Notes under the pieces: model-generated
Told to the model about the DNA's origin: nothing
Databases searched by the model: none
The model's input: the letters and a program-made list of their open reading frames with translations, nothing else
Shown: piece by piece, positions 38,291 through 50,837 of the stretch
How positions within the stretch are numbered: position 1 is the first letter of the stretch
Layout: the number at the start of each line of letters is the position of its first letter
Position numbers and translations under genes: made by a program
Source: Cordilura impudica
Taxonomy: Eukaryota > Arthropoda > Insecta > Diptera > Scathophagidae
Assembly (NCBI GenBank): GCA_963682025.1
Contig: OY821519.1
Coordinates: forward strand, 69,237,025-69,301,024
Direction of reading: 5' to 3'
DNA: 64,000 nucleotides

Positions 38291-38789
38291 TAAATATTAT
38301 AAATTTTAAATTTATATTAACTTAAAATTTAAATTGCGTTAGAATATAAAGATTCAGAATCGGCTATTGTATTAAAATGGTAACCGTACCCAACACTTTT
38401 ATAATATTTAGCTTTGGACACAGAGGGTATCAAAGATTCAGCACATAACATTGGACATCATAAACATTTACTCTGTTGTACGATTTTCATTGAAATACTA
38501 AAATATATTGGACAATACAATACGTTGAAAACTTGTACAAAATTTTAAATGTTTTCGAAAGTCCTAAAATTATGTCGCGATTTTTTGCGCATCACTGCAA
38601 TTACATGTTCTCTATCGAAAGATAAAAAATTTGTTACAAAAAATACAATTAAAAATTAAATAGATAAACGGAAAAGAAGTATATTTTTAGTGATGACAAA
38701 TTTAAAAAATTATCAAGAAATAACGTGAAAGAGGTTGTAGACGCCTCAACATTAAGGCAGCAGGCCCCGTAAATCGAGTCAAAGAGGGG

Positions 38790-39540
38790 ATAGTTTAATA
38801 ACAACAGAGTTTAAAAGATGTCAAAAAATGCTACTAAAGAGGTCATTAACATTCTTAATCTAAAAGTATATGCTCGACCTGTTTTCCGACGAGAAATTGA
38901 GACTGATCCTGATTGTTATCGTCATGTGTAGAAACCACTGATATCAGAGAAAATTGACTGGATCGCATACATTTTACTAAGGAACACATGAACTGCTCAA
39001 GACGGAATTGGAATACTGTTCCCTTTTCAGATGAGTCAAAGTTTAATTTAAGAGACCTTGATGGCAGAACCTTTGTATGAGGGCCAAAGGAAAAAGATAC
39101 GACCCAAAATATACAAATAAAACTTTTAAGTTTGTCGGTGGCAATAATATTTATGGGTTTCCTTTTCGGGCCATGGAATGGCTCCAACTCATGTAGCCAA
39201 ATATCCTCTTAACTGGAATTGGAAACAGGCAAATTCTAAATGACTTAATGTATCCATACGCAGAGGAAATTATGCGCCTGGTCTAGCAGTTCCAACATGC
39301 TAATGACCCACAACTCACCTCGAAAGTTGTATCCGAATGACTACAATATAATGCAGTTAGTGTTTTGGAATGGCCAGCCCAATCACCAGATCTCAATCTC
39401 TATGGGAAATTTTATATTGAAAAAAGGGATAGTACACAAAAGGCAGTTAATTCCGAAAGGCAAAAATTGTCAATGAATATCATCAATTATATCAACAACT
39501 ACTGTATAACAAAGGTTTCCATTGTTTTGTCAACAGTATA
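38790..39540 (+). pseudogene. Tc1-like transposase relic 1
   Basis: Tc1 family blocks in shifting frames: 'RENWTG' with 'PFSDESKFNL' (first Asp, degraded to 'PFR.VKV' by a shift), 'RAKGKRYDPKYTNKTFKFVGGNN', 'DLMYPYAEEIMRL', 'ANDPQLTSKVV' (second Asp) and 'VLEWPAQSPDLN' (39363-39400). The Glu of the DDE motif should follow in 'IENLW', here changed to 'LYGKFY'. At least five disruptions. Inverted termini not found. Confidence 0.7.
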
Positions 39541-41166
39541 AAAATGAATAGTTTTGCTATTTTTTTTTTTTTTAATAAATAAAAAAAAAAATATATATTA
39601 ATAAAAATGTTTTTTTTATGATCCAATTGTCAAAAAAATATTTTGTTAGAAGGTTCCCTTGTATCGTCGTCACTCACTGTAATTCACATTTTTTTTTTTT
39701 TTGCAGATTTCGTTTTGTCACGAGTTTTTCCCCATTTTTTAAATGTCAGAAAATCCACTTAAAGTAATAATTTGTTTTGAACCATAAAATTAAAATATTT
39801 GGTTATATTGTTCATTGTCTTCATATTGATATCCTTATTAAACATCTTGGTTGATGCTAACTCGAGATATAGTCTAAATAGTCCAACTAATTCCGAAAAA
39901 AATCGTAAATAAACTTTTCCACAAAAAACTATTTTGATGCGATTTTTGAATTTATCAGGCCACAATACATAAAAAATAGCCGCATAGTTCCCTCAGATTT
40001 TTTTGTATTTATTTTAAAATTTTTTCTAAAAACTTTAAAGGGAAATAAATTTTCAAAATATAACATCAGGCTCAATAATTTTCGAATAAATACCATACAT
40101 ACACTCATATGGGGCAATATTATTTGACGTCATTATCCATAAAAGTTAAATAGAGTTAAACATGTGTGATAACAAAACGCCAACATTGAAACTAACAGTT
40201 TAAGTACTGGTTGTTAAAATATGTGTTGGTTGTAGAGAAACAACCAAAATAGCCATTGGCTAAACAAGATGCAAATCACAAATCCATTTAGGGTTCAATA
40301 ACATAAATTGACTTTGAAATTTTTACACGACTATTGCGAGTATTATTTAAATAAATGCATATTTTAAGTTTTATATTTTCAAACTTTATAGTTAATAAGG
40401 AAAAGTGTTTGTGCTGTTCATGAAAAATAAATACAGGTATTATATATATTTTTTTTCAAAATCTATAGATAATATCTGAAAAAAGTTTCTGATAGCAGTT
40501 AAAACTATTACTTTGTTTATGCTCAATAACCGTAACAAAGTATTTTTATTAATTTAATATTTTTTATTTTTTTACTTTTAAAAAATATTAACTCGTTTCT
40601 AGGATGGTAATAACAATTTGCATGCACACAATATAAAAACAAAAGATTTAAGCAACAAACTTTTGTTTTTTTTTTTTCAAACCAAAATAATATTGAATTT
40701 ATTTGTGATAAATATACGTATTTAGTATTTTTTACAATATGAAAATTTTTGTAATAGAAGTCTATAATTATAAAAAAAAAAAATAATTTCAATGTTTATC
40801 GACTATTGCGCTGAAAGGTAATAAATATGTTATTGTTAGTTTCCAGACTTGGAACTGCTGTTCGTCTTTTTCTTAATACGCCTAAAACTATGCTTTAAAA
40901 TAATGTATACAATGTTTTAACACACAACAGGGCGACTATTATTATTTGAAATATACAGAGCTGCATTACATTTTTCATATAATTTTGATTGATAATTTAT
41001 AGTAAGAAAATTAAATAACTTAAAAAATACATTTCCAAGAAGTTGTTTTTGCAATTTTCAAGGTTTTAAAATACCAATGTATATTATTGAAGACCGCGGT
41101 TGTGTGTTCTGTTTACAGAGCTATAAAAGATGCTGGATATACACTTGTGCACATACAATTAAGTTA
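39541..41166. other. AT-rich stretch, no gene seen
   Basis: T runs at 39559-39574 and 39690-39703 and the like. No coding similarity on either strand. Confidence 0.45.
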
Positions 41167-41501
41167 CTCATGCACAGTGGTGTCAGATGTGGCGATTTTA
41201 CGTAATTTTGACGATTTTTTTTAAGGAAATTTATCCAAATGACGATTGACGATTTTTTGTACAGAACTCCTTATGTTTTGACGATTTTTTGGCAGCACTA
41301 AATTTTACTTTAAAAACTTAAATCTGGCAAGAATAATGACACAAATTTTATGTATGGCAGCGCTTTATTTAAAATATATCAATGTAGCAAGTATAATTTT
41401 TCATAATGAAAGGCGAAAGAAAATAGAAAAAAGGAGACAAATGTACAGCATGCAAGTTTTTGCCAATATAACTGTAAATTTTAAAAATATTGCAACAAAA
41501 A

Positions 41502-42290
41502 AACAAGTAAGAAAATTATAGTCGGTCTAGACCGACTATACGATACCCTATACCATGCGATTAGAAACCCTATCTCTTAGGCCCAACTAACTGGACATTG
41601 AAAATAAGCAAAAACCAAATTTGAGTGGGATTTTTATTAATTTTTTTGGCTGCAGATATGAAAAAGTTCATATCGGATGCTATATCTATAAAGGGACTAG
41701 GTCCAAAAATGGACAGATCCTGATCATGTTTGGTAAAGTCTCTTGTATTTTGCAAAAATATGTACAAACAAAATTTGAGAAGAATCAGTGCAATATTTTT
41801 GTTTTTTAATAGATTTAAGTGAAGATCGGGAAGCAGCTCTATATGGGGTCAAAGGGATCATTTTTGGACTACTCATTAGTGGATGTAATGAACGCATACA
41901 AACCCAATTTGAGTAAGATCTATATGACAATTTGGATCTTATGGCAATTTATGTCGATTTCATATGGGTAATTTGTATGGGGACTAGGTCTGAACATGGA
42001 CCGCTTCTCACCAATTTCAATAGCGTTCATCCCATGGCCGACAAAAGCTTATATGCCAAATTTCATCAAAATATATTCATATTTGCGACCTGCAGTTTGA
42101 TTACAAGCTTTACATGGACACACAGACGGACGGACGGACGGACGGACGGACGGACATTGTTAAATCAACTCAGAAAGTGATTCTGATTCGATCGGTATAA
42201 TTAAAGATGGGTCTAGGTCAAATATTTTTGGTTGTTACAAACAGCAGCACAAAGTCATTATACCCAAACCACATAGTGGTATAGGGTATA
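41502..42290 (+). mobile_element. Family A repeat, copy A5 (789 bp) in hAT-B
   Basis: Complete ends. The GACG run at 42125-42153 has seven tandem GGAC units, longer than in other copies. Confidence 0.9.
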
Positions 42291-43431
42291 ATGAATTACA
42301 TGTTAAAAAATTCTATGAAAAATAAATTCAAGTTTTAAATAAAAAATAAATGAATTAAACACATTCCGAGTACAGAAACGAGACATGGAACGATATTTTA
42401 AAAGAATAGGTAGGCGCTACTAATTTCAGTTTGAAACATTTTGAACTCTGTTCTATTTTTTCAGACCAAAATCTTTGTGATAGTGATCAGGATGAAGAGA
42501 TGCAGTTAATACTGATAAGGAGGAGAATGGTTTCTTCTTATCTTGTATTATGAATTTACTTTTATAATGGGCTATGTTTGATAGTTTTTGCCAAAAAGGA
42601 AAAGAAAAGTTCGATATGAGTGGGGACTAAAGAATTGCGTTGGGTTGAGATAAAGAATTCTCAGATTAAGAGGAATGTTTGCCTAAATAGCTTAAAAGTT
42701 TCATCAGGAAGGTCGGATCTGTTGAGACACTCTGTTTCTAAAAAACATTTAGATGCCATGAAAGATCCATGCCAACCCACCATTTCGTCTGTGCTCTCCG
42801 ATCCTAAAATAAAATCAAAAGAAGCCGAAATTAAAATTTCTTTGTGTCTGACAGAACACAATATTGCATTTATGGCTGTGGATCACTTAACAAAATTATT
42901 AAAAAGCTGTTTTTCTGACTCATCTGTGGCTCAAAATATAACCTTGGAAAAAAGAAAATCAACTCAAATAGTTAAAAAAGTGGTTAGAGCGGAGCAATTT
43001 GATATTGTTTGTGGATACATGCATACAAACAAATTTTCTATTTGCATTGACGAGTCAACAGACGTCAGCAACATAAAGCATTTATGTATAGTAGCCAGAG
43101 TTAGCATCGAGTTCCAAGTAAATGATCTATTTTTTGGACTTATATGTGTAACAAAATGTGATGCGCTATCATTACATAATTCTATAGCCGATTACTTTCA
43201 ATATCACAATATCGATTATAAGGAAAACATGATAGGTTTCGCTACAGATGAGGCAAATATATGACTGGTAAGAACCATTCTGTAGCTAAATTTTTTAAAG
43301 ATGAAATACCCAATTTAGTAGTTTTAAAATGTATATGCCATTCACTGGCGCTATGCTCATATTATGCCTGTTTGAAACTACCTTCATGTGTTGAAACTCT
43401 TGCCTGAAGTATTTATTTAATAACCAATTTT

Positions 43432-43640
43432 GATGTGTAAACATCTATACGCACACGGGGGTACATTTCTTTTTACAATACAATCACAAAAAACAGCGTA
43501 CATGTGAGAGTCACATCGTACGCGTAAGATGTGACCATTAAGACAAATCGGTATGACTTATGATTGTTTAGTGAAAAAATTATTATATGAAATAACCTTT
43601 TTGTCGCTGTTTTCTGCATTTTATTTGTTACCAGATGTTT
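43432..43640 (+). repeat. Family C repeat piece
   Basis: GATGTGTAAACATCT, then 'acaatacaatcacaaaaaacagcgtac', 'atgtgag.gtcacat.gtacgc', 'gacaaatcggtatgacttatgattgt' and 'gaaataacct'. The same order occurs at 57157-57302. Confidence 0.7.
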
Positions 43641-43818
43641 GAGATGGATGAACATTTTCTTTGTTTTTATCTCCAATATAGTTTGTATATCAAAAAAAAA
43701 AAATCATGTGAGTCCGATCACAGGGGAGATCACATGATTTTTTTTTTTTTTTTTTTTTTTTTGATATACAAACTATATTGGAGATTAAAACAAAGAAAAT
43801 GCTTCATCCATCTCAAAC
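43638..43818. repeat. Near-perfect ~80-bp-arm inverted duplication
   Basis: Arms 43638-43713 and 43731-43818 share 'gtttgagatggatgaa.cattttctttgttttaatctcc', 'aatatagtttgtatatc', an A/T run and 'atcatgtga'. The ~17-bp loop 'gtccgatcacaggggag' matches (inverted) the sequence beyond the family C end at 57971-57990. Confidence 0.85.
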
Positions 43819-45057
43819 TAGATTTTAGAATTGTATGGGGCTTTGAAGATTTATTTTTCTTTTGCTGTTAATATCGATGATCTTGATACTGCTAAAGATG
43901 TATTTAGAAGTTTGAATGATATATGTAAATGAAGTTTATTTGTGTTTTTTGAAGTATATTCTTAATTTAATAAACAACGTTAAACAAACCCTTCCAAAGT
44001 GAAGGAACTCAAATTCACAATATGCACAATAAAATCTCCAAACTTTTTAAAAATATTTTAACTAATTTTTTATAGGATGATTGCATAAAAAAATTTCCTT
44101 TAAGTGAGATTGATTTTTATAACCAAAAAAAATTTTTTTAAAGGCAAGAAATTTATCTTGGGATTTATGTAAAAGAAAAAATTTCCTAATGCTGAAATTT
44201 ACAATCAATTTATTGATAATTGTTTATCATTTTTTTTATATAGAATTGTGTCATCAAATAAAAAAAAGATTTTATTTTGACACCACAATTATAAAAAACT
44301 TAAATATAATTAATCCATCTGTAATTTTAAATAAAAATTCAGATATACTTCCTTTATTAAAAATTTTTCCTTATTTGGTCTCTAAAGAAAAATATCAAAT
44401 AATAGAAAATGAAATGAGATAACTTAGATTTATAAAATTTGAAGAAAATTCGTTCGATATAAACATATTTTGGAAAAAAGTAAAGTCAATAAATTTATCA
44501 AACAATAAGCCTGCTTTTCCAAATTTATGTGAATTTTTTAATAACTTAATGACGTTGCCAAATTCATCAGCTAATGTTGAACGAATTTTTAGCCAAATAA
44601 ACCTTAATAAAACTAAAGTTAGAAATACATTGGAAACAAAAACCCTGGAAGGGATTTAATTTGCAAAGGATTATATAAAAGATCATTCCTCAGAATGTTT
44701 CAATATAAATATTTCAAAAAATGTTATAAGAAAACATAATTCAAGTAATAGTATGTACATATGTATAAATTTTTAAATAGATAATTTTTTATTTAATATG
44801 TAAATGTTTATTTAAAGTATTATTTATTAATTTTTGTTTTTACTACTATTTTATGTTTTTATGCGTTTTATTGAAGACTATTGAATAAAAGAAAATTGTT
44901 TGTTTGAACTAAAAGTTAGTTATTTCATCATTTTTCATCGTGACGATTTTTTGACGATTTTTTGTAAATCTTGATATTTTTTTTTTCTAAATTTTGACGA
45001 TTTTTCGAAAAAAAAAAGTCTGACAGCACTGCTCATGCAATACATTTTTCAGATTGA

Positions 45058-45736
45058 AACAAGTAAGAAAATTATAGTCGGTCTAGACCGACTATACGAT
45101 ACCCTATACCATGCGTTTAGAGACCCTATCTCTTAGGCCCAACTAACTGGATATAGGAAATAAGCATAAACCAAATTTGAGTGGGATTTTTATTCATTTT
45201 TTTGGCTGCAGATATGAAAAAGTTCATTTCGGATGCTATATTTATATGGAGACTAGGTCCAAAAATGGACCGATCCTGATCATGTTTGGTAAAGTCTCTT
45301 GTATTTTGCAAAAATATATACAAACAAAATTTGAGAAGAATCAGTGCAATATTTTTGTTTTTTGATAGATTTAAGTGAAGATCGGGAAGCAGCTCTATAT
45401 GGGGCCTATGACTAAGAGTTGTCCCATAGGGATCATTTTTGGACTACTCATTAATGGATATAATAAACGCATACAAACCCAATTTGAGTAAGATCTATAT
45501 GACAATTTGGATCTTATGGCAATTTATGTCGATTTCATAGGGGTCATTTGTATGGGGGCTAGGTCTGAACATGGACCAATTCTCACCAATCAAAATATAT
45601 TCATATTTGCGACCTGCAGTTTGATTACAAGGTTTACATGATTCGATCGGTATAATAATAAAGGTCAAATATTTTTGGTAGTTACAAACAGCAGCACAAA
45701 GTCATTATACCCAAACCACATAGTGGTTTGGGTATA
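45058..45736 (+). mobile_element. Family A repeat, copy A6 (internally shortened)
   Basis: Begins 27 bp past the hAT-B right end. Both termini are present. The segment normally holding 'ttcaatagcgttcat' and the (GGAC)n run is deleted around 45590-45645. Confidence 0.9.
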
Positions 45737-45914
45737 AAAATAAAGGTACATTATTTGTCGATTCATTCAAATTTTTTCAAATATGCAGTACCGTTATGAT
45801 TCTTTGCAAATATAAAAAAATCTTAGCATTTCAATGTTTAGTTGTGTAAACATTGCCGAAGTATTACCAATGTAAAACTTTCGATAACTTGCAAAGACAT
45901 AAACAACGCAAAAC

Positions 45915-46705
45915 GATACAAGCGGAAGATAGGCTTATGGCCAGGATGAATAAAATTGACCCATTGGATCCTGGATGGAGTCGGAACATGGCACTAAAAT
46001 ATCAGCAAGGACCGTAAGTAGACGTCTAACTGAAAATTGCCTTCATGGCCGCATAGTGAGAAAAAACCAAATGTTTCAAATAAAAATATTCAGCAGCACT
46101 CTGCGGTTTGCATAAACCCACCACCATAAGGATCCAAATTGTTGGAAATTAATAGTGTGAAGAGTGATGAATGAAAGTTCAACTTTTTCGAAACGACAGC
46201 AAACCCTATGTGCGACGACCAGTCAACAAATGTTTAGACTCAAAGTATACCAAAAAAAAACCCCTAAATCACGGAGGGTCATCAGTAATGGTGTGGGGAT
46301 GATTCCTTAGTTAAATCAATAGGGAAATGACTGGGGAAATATACAAAGATATCCTGCATAATAATCTAGACAATGTTTATGCTGATGCTTTAGCACTAGC
46401 ATGGATATTTCAACAGGATAACGACCCGAAGCATACATCTCGGGTCGTTAAGACTTCATTTGATGAAAATAAATATAAAGGTTCTTGAGTGGCTAGCTCA
46501 ATATCCCGAGTGAAACCTCATAGAAAATCTATGGAGGATCGTAAAACGGACAGTTGTGGTCAGAAAACTTAAAATAAAAATGCTCTCTGGGATGCTATTC
46601 AGGCAGAATGAAAGACTATTACTCCTCAACAGTGTTACGATTTAGCTAAAACAATACCAAACATTTGTGCCGAGGTTCAAAATATTTTGAATAACAATTA
46701 ACAAT
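45915..46705 (+). pseudogene. Tc1-like transposase relic 2
   Basis: Blocks: 'AEDRLMARMNKID', 'STRTVSRRLTENCLHGRIVRKKP' (helix-turn-helix region, 46000-46065), 'GGSSVMVWG' (46276-46300), 'IYKDILHNNLD', 'FQQDNDPKHTSRVVK' (second Asp, 46409-46452), 'VLEWLAQYPE' and 'LIENLWRIVKRTV' (third acidic residue, 46518-46555). At least six frame disruptions. More complete than the Tc1 relic at 38790. Inverted termini not recognised. Confidence 0.75.
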
Positions 46706-47062
46706 TAACAATTTCTTTTCAGGTCAGATAATACATACAAAATATTAGACTGAGATTTGCTTTGTACAAAAAAAGTACTAACATAATGGATAAGTTTGAA
46801 GAGTTTGTAATTAATTAACTGTTAGTTATTTAAACTAAATAAATAGAAGTTGTTTTTGTTTAAACTTTTATTAAAACTATTTTATTTTTAAAAAGTTAAG
46901 TATTACTGAATAAATGACTTGAAATTAATTTCAGACTCGCATATTTAAGGTGAGAGTGAAAATAAACATGCATATAAAATTTTTAAATAATGAGTCACCT
47001 TAAGAGAGGGTTGTATTAATCAGGTTCCCTTTGTAATTAAATAAATTGGACTTTTTTTCAAA
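46706..47062. other. AT-rich stretch, no gene seen
   Basis: May contain the decayed right flank of the Tc1 relic. No terminus or coding similarity recognised. Confidence 0.4.
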
Positions 47063-47467
47063 TACGAGGGCAGTGCAAGAACAACCCGACATGACAAAGA
47101 AACCCAACAAATTTGGAAAAAAATTTTCCTTGTTTCTCAACATAATCTCCTTTGAGGTCGATACACTTTTCCCAGCGATATTTACTAGCTTCGATACCCT
47201 GTTTATAGTAAGAACTATCTAGCTCCTAAAATAGCCATCAACCACAGACTCCACCTCTTCACTGTCGGCAAATCTCTTACTACCAAGCCTTTTTTCAAGT
47301 TTAGAATTAGAAAATAATCAGAGGGAGCTAAGTCCGGCGAATAAGGTGCGCAATAAAGCACATGGATTTTGTCCATCGCAATAGCGGATATGTGAACTGG
47401 TGCATTTTCTTGATGAAACAACGGCTTCTTTTTCGCAAAATGCGGCCACTGCAATAAACTAGCATAA

Positions 47468-50279
47468 CACTGTGGAACAAATTCAGGTTAGCAAACGTTA
47501 GGTCGATTCTGAGAAAAAGGGGTGAAAATAGAGGCTAAATTAGAAGACCGGTATCGCGGCGTTTATTTATGTTAGTTCGAATTTTTTTTTTTATCGACCT
47601 TCGAACTTTGCAGCCAAATGCCGATTTTCAGCATATTGTTTATATGGTTTTTTGGCTATAACTCATCGACTAATTGATATTTTTTCAATCTGTAAAAGCC
47701 AAATTATTGCTAGAGACCTGTGCAACAATCAAAATTTTCAAAAAAAATTGATTTAGAAAATTTTTGTGGTGCTTATGAAGCAAAATGTTGGAAAAAATTT
47801 TTTTTTCATGCTTTTTGAAAATATTTTCCACAAAACTAAGTCTTTTTTGCTTTCTGTTTGACCTATAATATGCTTCTCAGTTTCTTCAATAAATTTCATT
47901 TGAAAAGAAAATGGTCTTAGTCGATAATTTGCGTTAAAAATCCCAAAACCATTAAATAAATAGCGATTTAGGTAGAAGTAATTAAAAAAGGAAGTTCCAA
48001 GAATTAGGAATTAGTAAAACAACTTTTTTGTTTTCAACCACCGCACAGGTAGCAATTTTTTTTTATTTCGTACAAGCGAACTAATTTCAAAAATGAAGAT
48101 TCAGTTAAGACTCGAAACTTTTAATTTTCGCTCGGTCGTGATAAATTCGCTATTAATTTTTTGGAACTTATTTCATTTTGTGAGTGATTTAAGTTAAGTG
48201 CATCGGTTTCATAAAAATAACAAAAAAAAAACATTGTATAATATATATTGTATTAAAAATGTCGGAACCAAAATGTTAAAGGGACCATTTTTGTAATGTT
48301 TGTGGACGTTTCATAGCAAGCGATGAAAAATGTGGCAATGCGAGTTTTTTTGATGTTTTTTTTTTTGGAAGCCTATAAACAATATTTCTCGCAAGAGTTT
48401 ATCACTGACGTAAACTATGCCCCTAAAAAAGTTTGCTTTAATTGCTATTCAACTCTTATGCAATGGAAAAGTGAAAAGAAGAAGGCTATGCCTTTTGGTA
48501 TACCAATGATGTGGTTAGACAACAGTCCGCATCAAGAAGAAAATTGCTATGGATGTATCAACTACCATAAAACTTTGAATAGAAGAAAAGCAAAGAATAA
48601 AACTTATGTAGCAGTGCCAAGTGTCTAATTACCATTACCGCAGTCAGAATTCGTTCCAGTACCAACACACCGAAGTATTGATCTTCAAACAGAGATCAGT
48701 ACTACAACCGCCGCTGCTACATCCATGGATTTCTTCTCAGAATACGACCCTGGTGAAAGTACATCCTATGAAACATCAAAGGACCCAATCCTAGTCACAC
48801 AAAACCAATTGGATGGAATCGTTGCAAATTTGTGTTTGACTCAGAAAAAATCAGAACTACTGGCTTCATTTTTGAAAGGAAATAATTTGCTGGCGAAAGG
48901 TACCAAATTTTTTGAAATGTATCGCAAAAAGACCAGCAGTATTCAACCGCTTAAAAGACATTTTCCCAAGACTAAGTAACTCCAAAATTCAGGAAGGGGC
49001 GTTAATGGTCCCGACATACGGAAACTAATGAGTCTTCAAGATTTTGACCAAGTTCCGACAGACCGAGAATTAAATGCATGGCTCGCATTGAAAGCAGTCA
49101 TTAAATGACTTTTGGGTAAATAACGCAAAGACAACTACAGGCAATCTGTTGCAAACATGTTGGCAGCTTTCGATGAAATTGGGGTTAATACAAAATTCAT
49201 CTCTTGCATCAGCATCTTGATCAACTCGCTCAACAGTTGCCAACTGAATCTGATGAGCAAAGCGAACGTTATCACCAAACTGCGCTTCCATTTGAAATAA
49301 GGCAACTATAGAGTGTGCATATTTTGAATTCCTAGATTTTTCTAATATCTTTGTCAGAGTGCACAATTTAAACATTTAACGATTGAAAACTATTTTCGTT
49401 TCAGGTACAGAGGAAAGAAATCTCCAGATGCAATACTCGCTGAAATTTGTTGGTGGTATAAAAACACCTTTGAAGAAGAGGAAGACGAGGAAATAGAGGA
49501 AGAAGGGGAAGACAAAGATGAAATTCAAGAATATCTGTTGGACGAAATTATCGACCTTGCTGATGATGATGACGATGACCGAGATATTAGAAGGAGCAGT
49601 GATGTTGATCCAAAGCCGCCTGCTAAACGGCAACTGGCCAAGTCATTAATTTAATTTATTTAATTTTTTTACTTAAAACTTTTCATAACTAACATTTCAA
49701 AAATATATTTTTTTCCATGTTTTTATAATTTCTTTTTCAATGTTTCTTCAAAACCAACACTGAACAAAATTGGTACATAAAAAATGAGAAGTGAATTAAT
49801 ATTAAGCTGGAAAATGCAAGTTTTGTATTATGATTGCTTTCTTTTCAAATGAAATTTATTGAAGAAACTGAGAAGCATATTATAGATCAAACAGAAAGCA
49901 AAAAAGACTTAGTTTTGTGGAAAAAATTTTCAAAAAGCATGAAAAAAAATAATTTTTCCAACATTTTGCTTCATAAGCACCACAAAAATTTTCTAAATCA
50001 ATTTTTTAAAAAATTTTAATTGTTGCACAGGTCTCTAGCAATAATTTGGCTTTTACAGATTGAAAAAATATCAATTAGTCGACGAGTTATAGCCAAAAAA
50101 CCATATAAACAATATGCTGAAAATCGGCATTTGACTGCAAAGTTCGAAGGTCGATTAAAAAAAATTTCGAACTAACATAAACAAACGCCGCGATACGGGT
50201 CTTCTAATTTAGCCTCTATTTTCACCCCTCACTCTCAGAATCGATCTAACTTTTGCTAACCTGAATTTGTTCCACAGTG
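47468..50279 (+). mobile_element. 2.8-kb long-TIR transposon, possibly CACTA/EnSpm-type
   Basis: Inverted arms of about 444 bp (47468-47911 and 49837-50279) with only scattered mismatches. Terminal bases CACTGTGGAACAAATTCAGG. TAA at 47465-47467 and 50280-50282. CAC termini with a 3-bp duplication suit the CACTA (EnSpm) group, though CACTA arms are not usually this long. It encodes a broken member of the same protein family as the relic at 3930-5550. Confidence 0.85.
48290..49652 (+). pseudogene. Transposase relic of the long-TIR transposon (middle deleted)
   Basis: N-terminal zinc-finger-like region: 'CNVCGRFIASDEKCG' (48290-48335), then 'EAYKQYFSQEF', 'KKVCFNCYSTLMQW', 'FGIPMMWLD', 'HQEENCYGCIN' (48368-48570). 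After a stop: 'FVPVPTH' and 'LVTQNQLDGIVANLCLTQKKSELLASFLKGNNLLAKGTKF'. The next block is already 'NGPDIRKLMSLQDFD...RELNAWLALKAVIK' (49008-49107), so about 250 residues holding the 'TDRS', 'CGDLK' and 'CCFxCxWDSR' blocks seen at 4585-4920 are missing. The end reads 'YRGKKSPDAILAEICWWYKNTF' followed by a strongly acidic tail and 'PKPPAKRQLAKSLI' with stop at 49652. A deletion derivative that must depend on an intact relative. Confidence 0.75.
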
Positions 50280-50837
50280 TAATACTCGCCGTTGATTGTT
50301 TTTCCTTTTTAAAGATAACCTACAAAAAACAGAAGCTGTAACATTGTCTGCATATGGAATCGTGTTCGCGTTCTTTGAACCCGATTTTCCAATTTCAGTT
50401 CACTGTTTTGACCGTTCATTTGTCTCAGATGTGAAGTGATGTGAAGTGATGGATCCATGGTCGCGATTCGAGGCAAAAACTCGACTTTATTGCGGTGAAA
50501 CATCGCCAAACACTCTATTTCAACATCTTCATGACGCTGTTTTATTTCATTGTCAGCAAATGCGGAACCCATCTTGCGGACAATTTTCATCTCCAATTTT
50601 TTGGTCACTTATTCAAATGTCTATCATTTCAGCTACATCACACTCAGCTCAGCTCGTACAGCCTCGTTTAAACTCTGCCACTTTTCACAAAAGTAATTTT
50701 TTTTAACTTCTATCGCCATCTATACGTTAGGTCGTGTTGTTCTTGCTATGTCCTCGTATGTTTCATATATGGCGGTTTAATATTTCCGTTACTGCTCTTT
50801 GATCTCTCCGTCATTAATTTTTGGTTTGAGAATTTTT

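Larger units (their letters stand above)
42385..44660 (+). pseudogene. hAT transposase relic (hAT-B)
   Basis: Start 'MERYFKRI' at 42385 appears to be followed by a short GT..AG intron ending at 42465. The longest open piece (42620-43264, 214 codons) carries 'GRSDLLRHSVSKKHLDAM' (finger remnant), 'CQPTISSVL', 'CLTEHNIAFMAVDHLTKLL', 'FSICIDESTDVSNIKHL' (first catalytic Asp), and 'GLICVTKCDALSLHNSIADYF..IGFATDEANI' (second Asp). A stop follows; 'CICHSLALCS' persists at 43330. After the insertions at 43432-43818 the C-terminal dimerisation block reads 'LMTLPNSSANVERIFSQINLNKTKVRNTLETKTLEGI' in pieces (44548-44658). The protein type is abundant in insect genomes. Confidence 0.75.
41175..45031 (+). 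mobile_element. hAT element copy hAT-B, decayed, with nested insertions
   Basis: Left CAGTGGTGTCAGATGTGG and right (inverse) CAGTGCTGTCAGACTTTT. Perfect target duplications CTCATGCA at 41167-41174 and 45032-45039. Both subterminal regions are full of TGACGATTTTTT repeats (41190-41290, 44938-45005), probable transposase sites. Holds family A copy A5, a family C piece and an inverted duplication. Transposase is dead. Confidence 0.88.
47130..50620 (-). pseudogene. mariner transposase relic in two pieces
   Basis: Piece 1 (50608-50283): 'RHEDVEIECLAMFHRNKVEFLPRIATMD' leads into a degraded first-Asp region and then 'VGYL'; another frame gives 'KGKTINGEYY'. Piece 2 (47467-47215): 'LLQWPHFAKKKPLFHQENAPVH' and 'PYSPDLAPSDYF'. 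The second catalytic Asp, normally in 'HQDNAP', is Glu here; the third Asp in 'PSDYF' is kept. The reading frame 'GEYYASLLQ' can be followed from one side of the insertion to the other, which fixes the target duplication as TTA. Stops follow after 47215. Confidence 0.8.
47065..50756 (-). mobile_element. mariner element, deleted and split by a long-TIR transposon
   Basis: Termini CGAGGGCAGTGCAAGAACAA (left) and CGAGGACATAGCAAGAACAA (right, inverse) match at 17 of 20 bases, flanked by TA at 47063-47064 and 50757-50758. Without the 47468-50279 insertion it would be about 0.88 kb, shorter than a normal ~1.3-kb mariner, so an internal deletion removed the DNA-binding half. Confidence 0.85.

Noticed and set aside
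38855..39187. 110-codon minus-strand gene
   Set aside because: Antisense of the Tc1-like relic, whose plus-strand blocks match a known family.
49070..49633. Minus-strand frames of 101 and 85 codons
   Set aside because: Antisense of the transposase relic. The plus strand carries the recognisable blocks.
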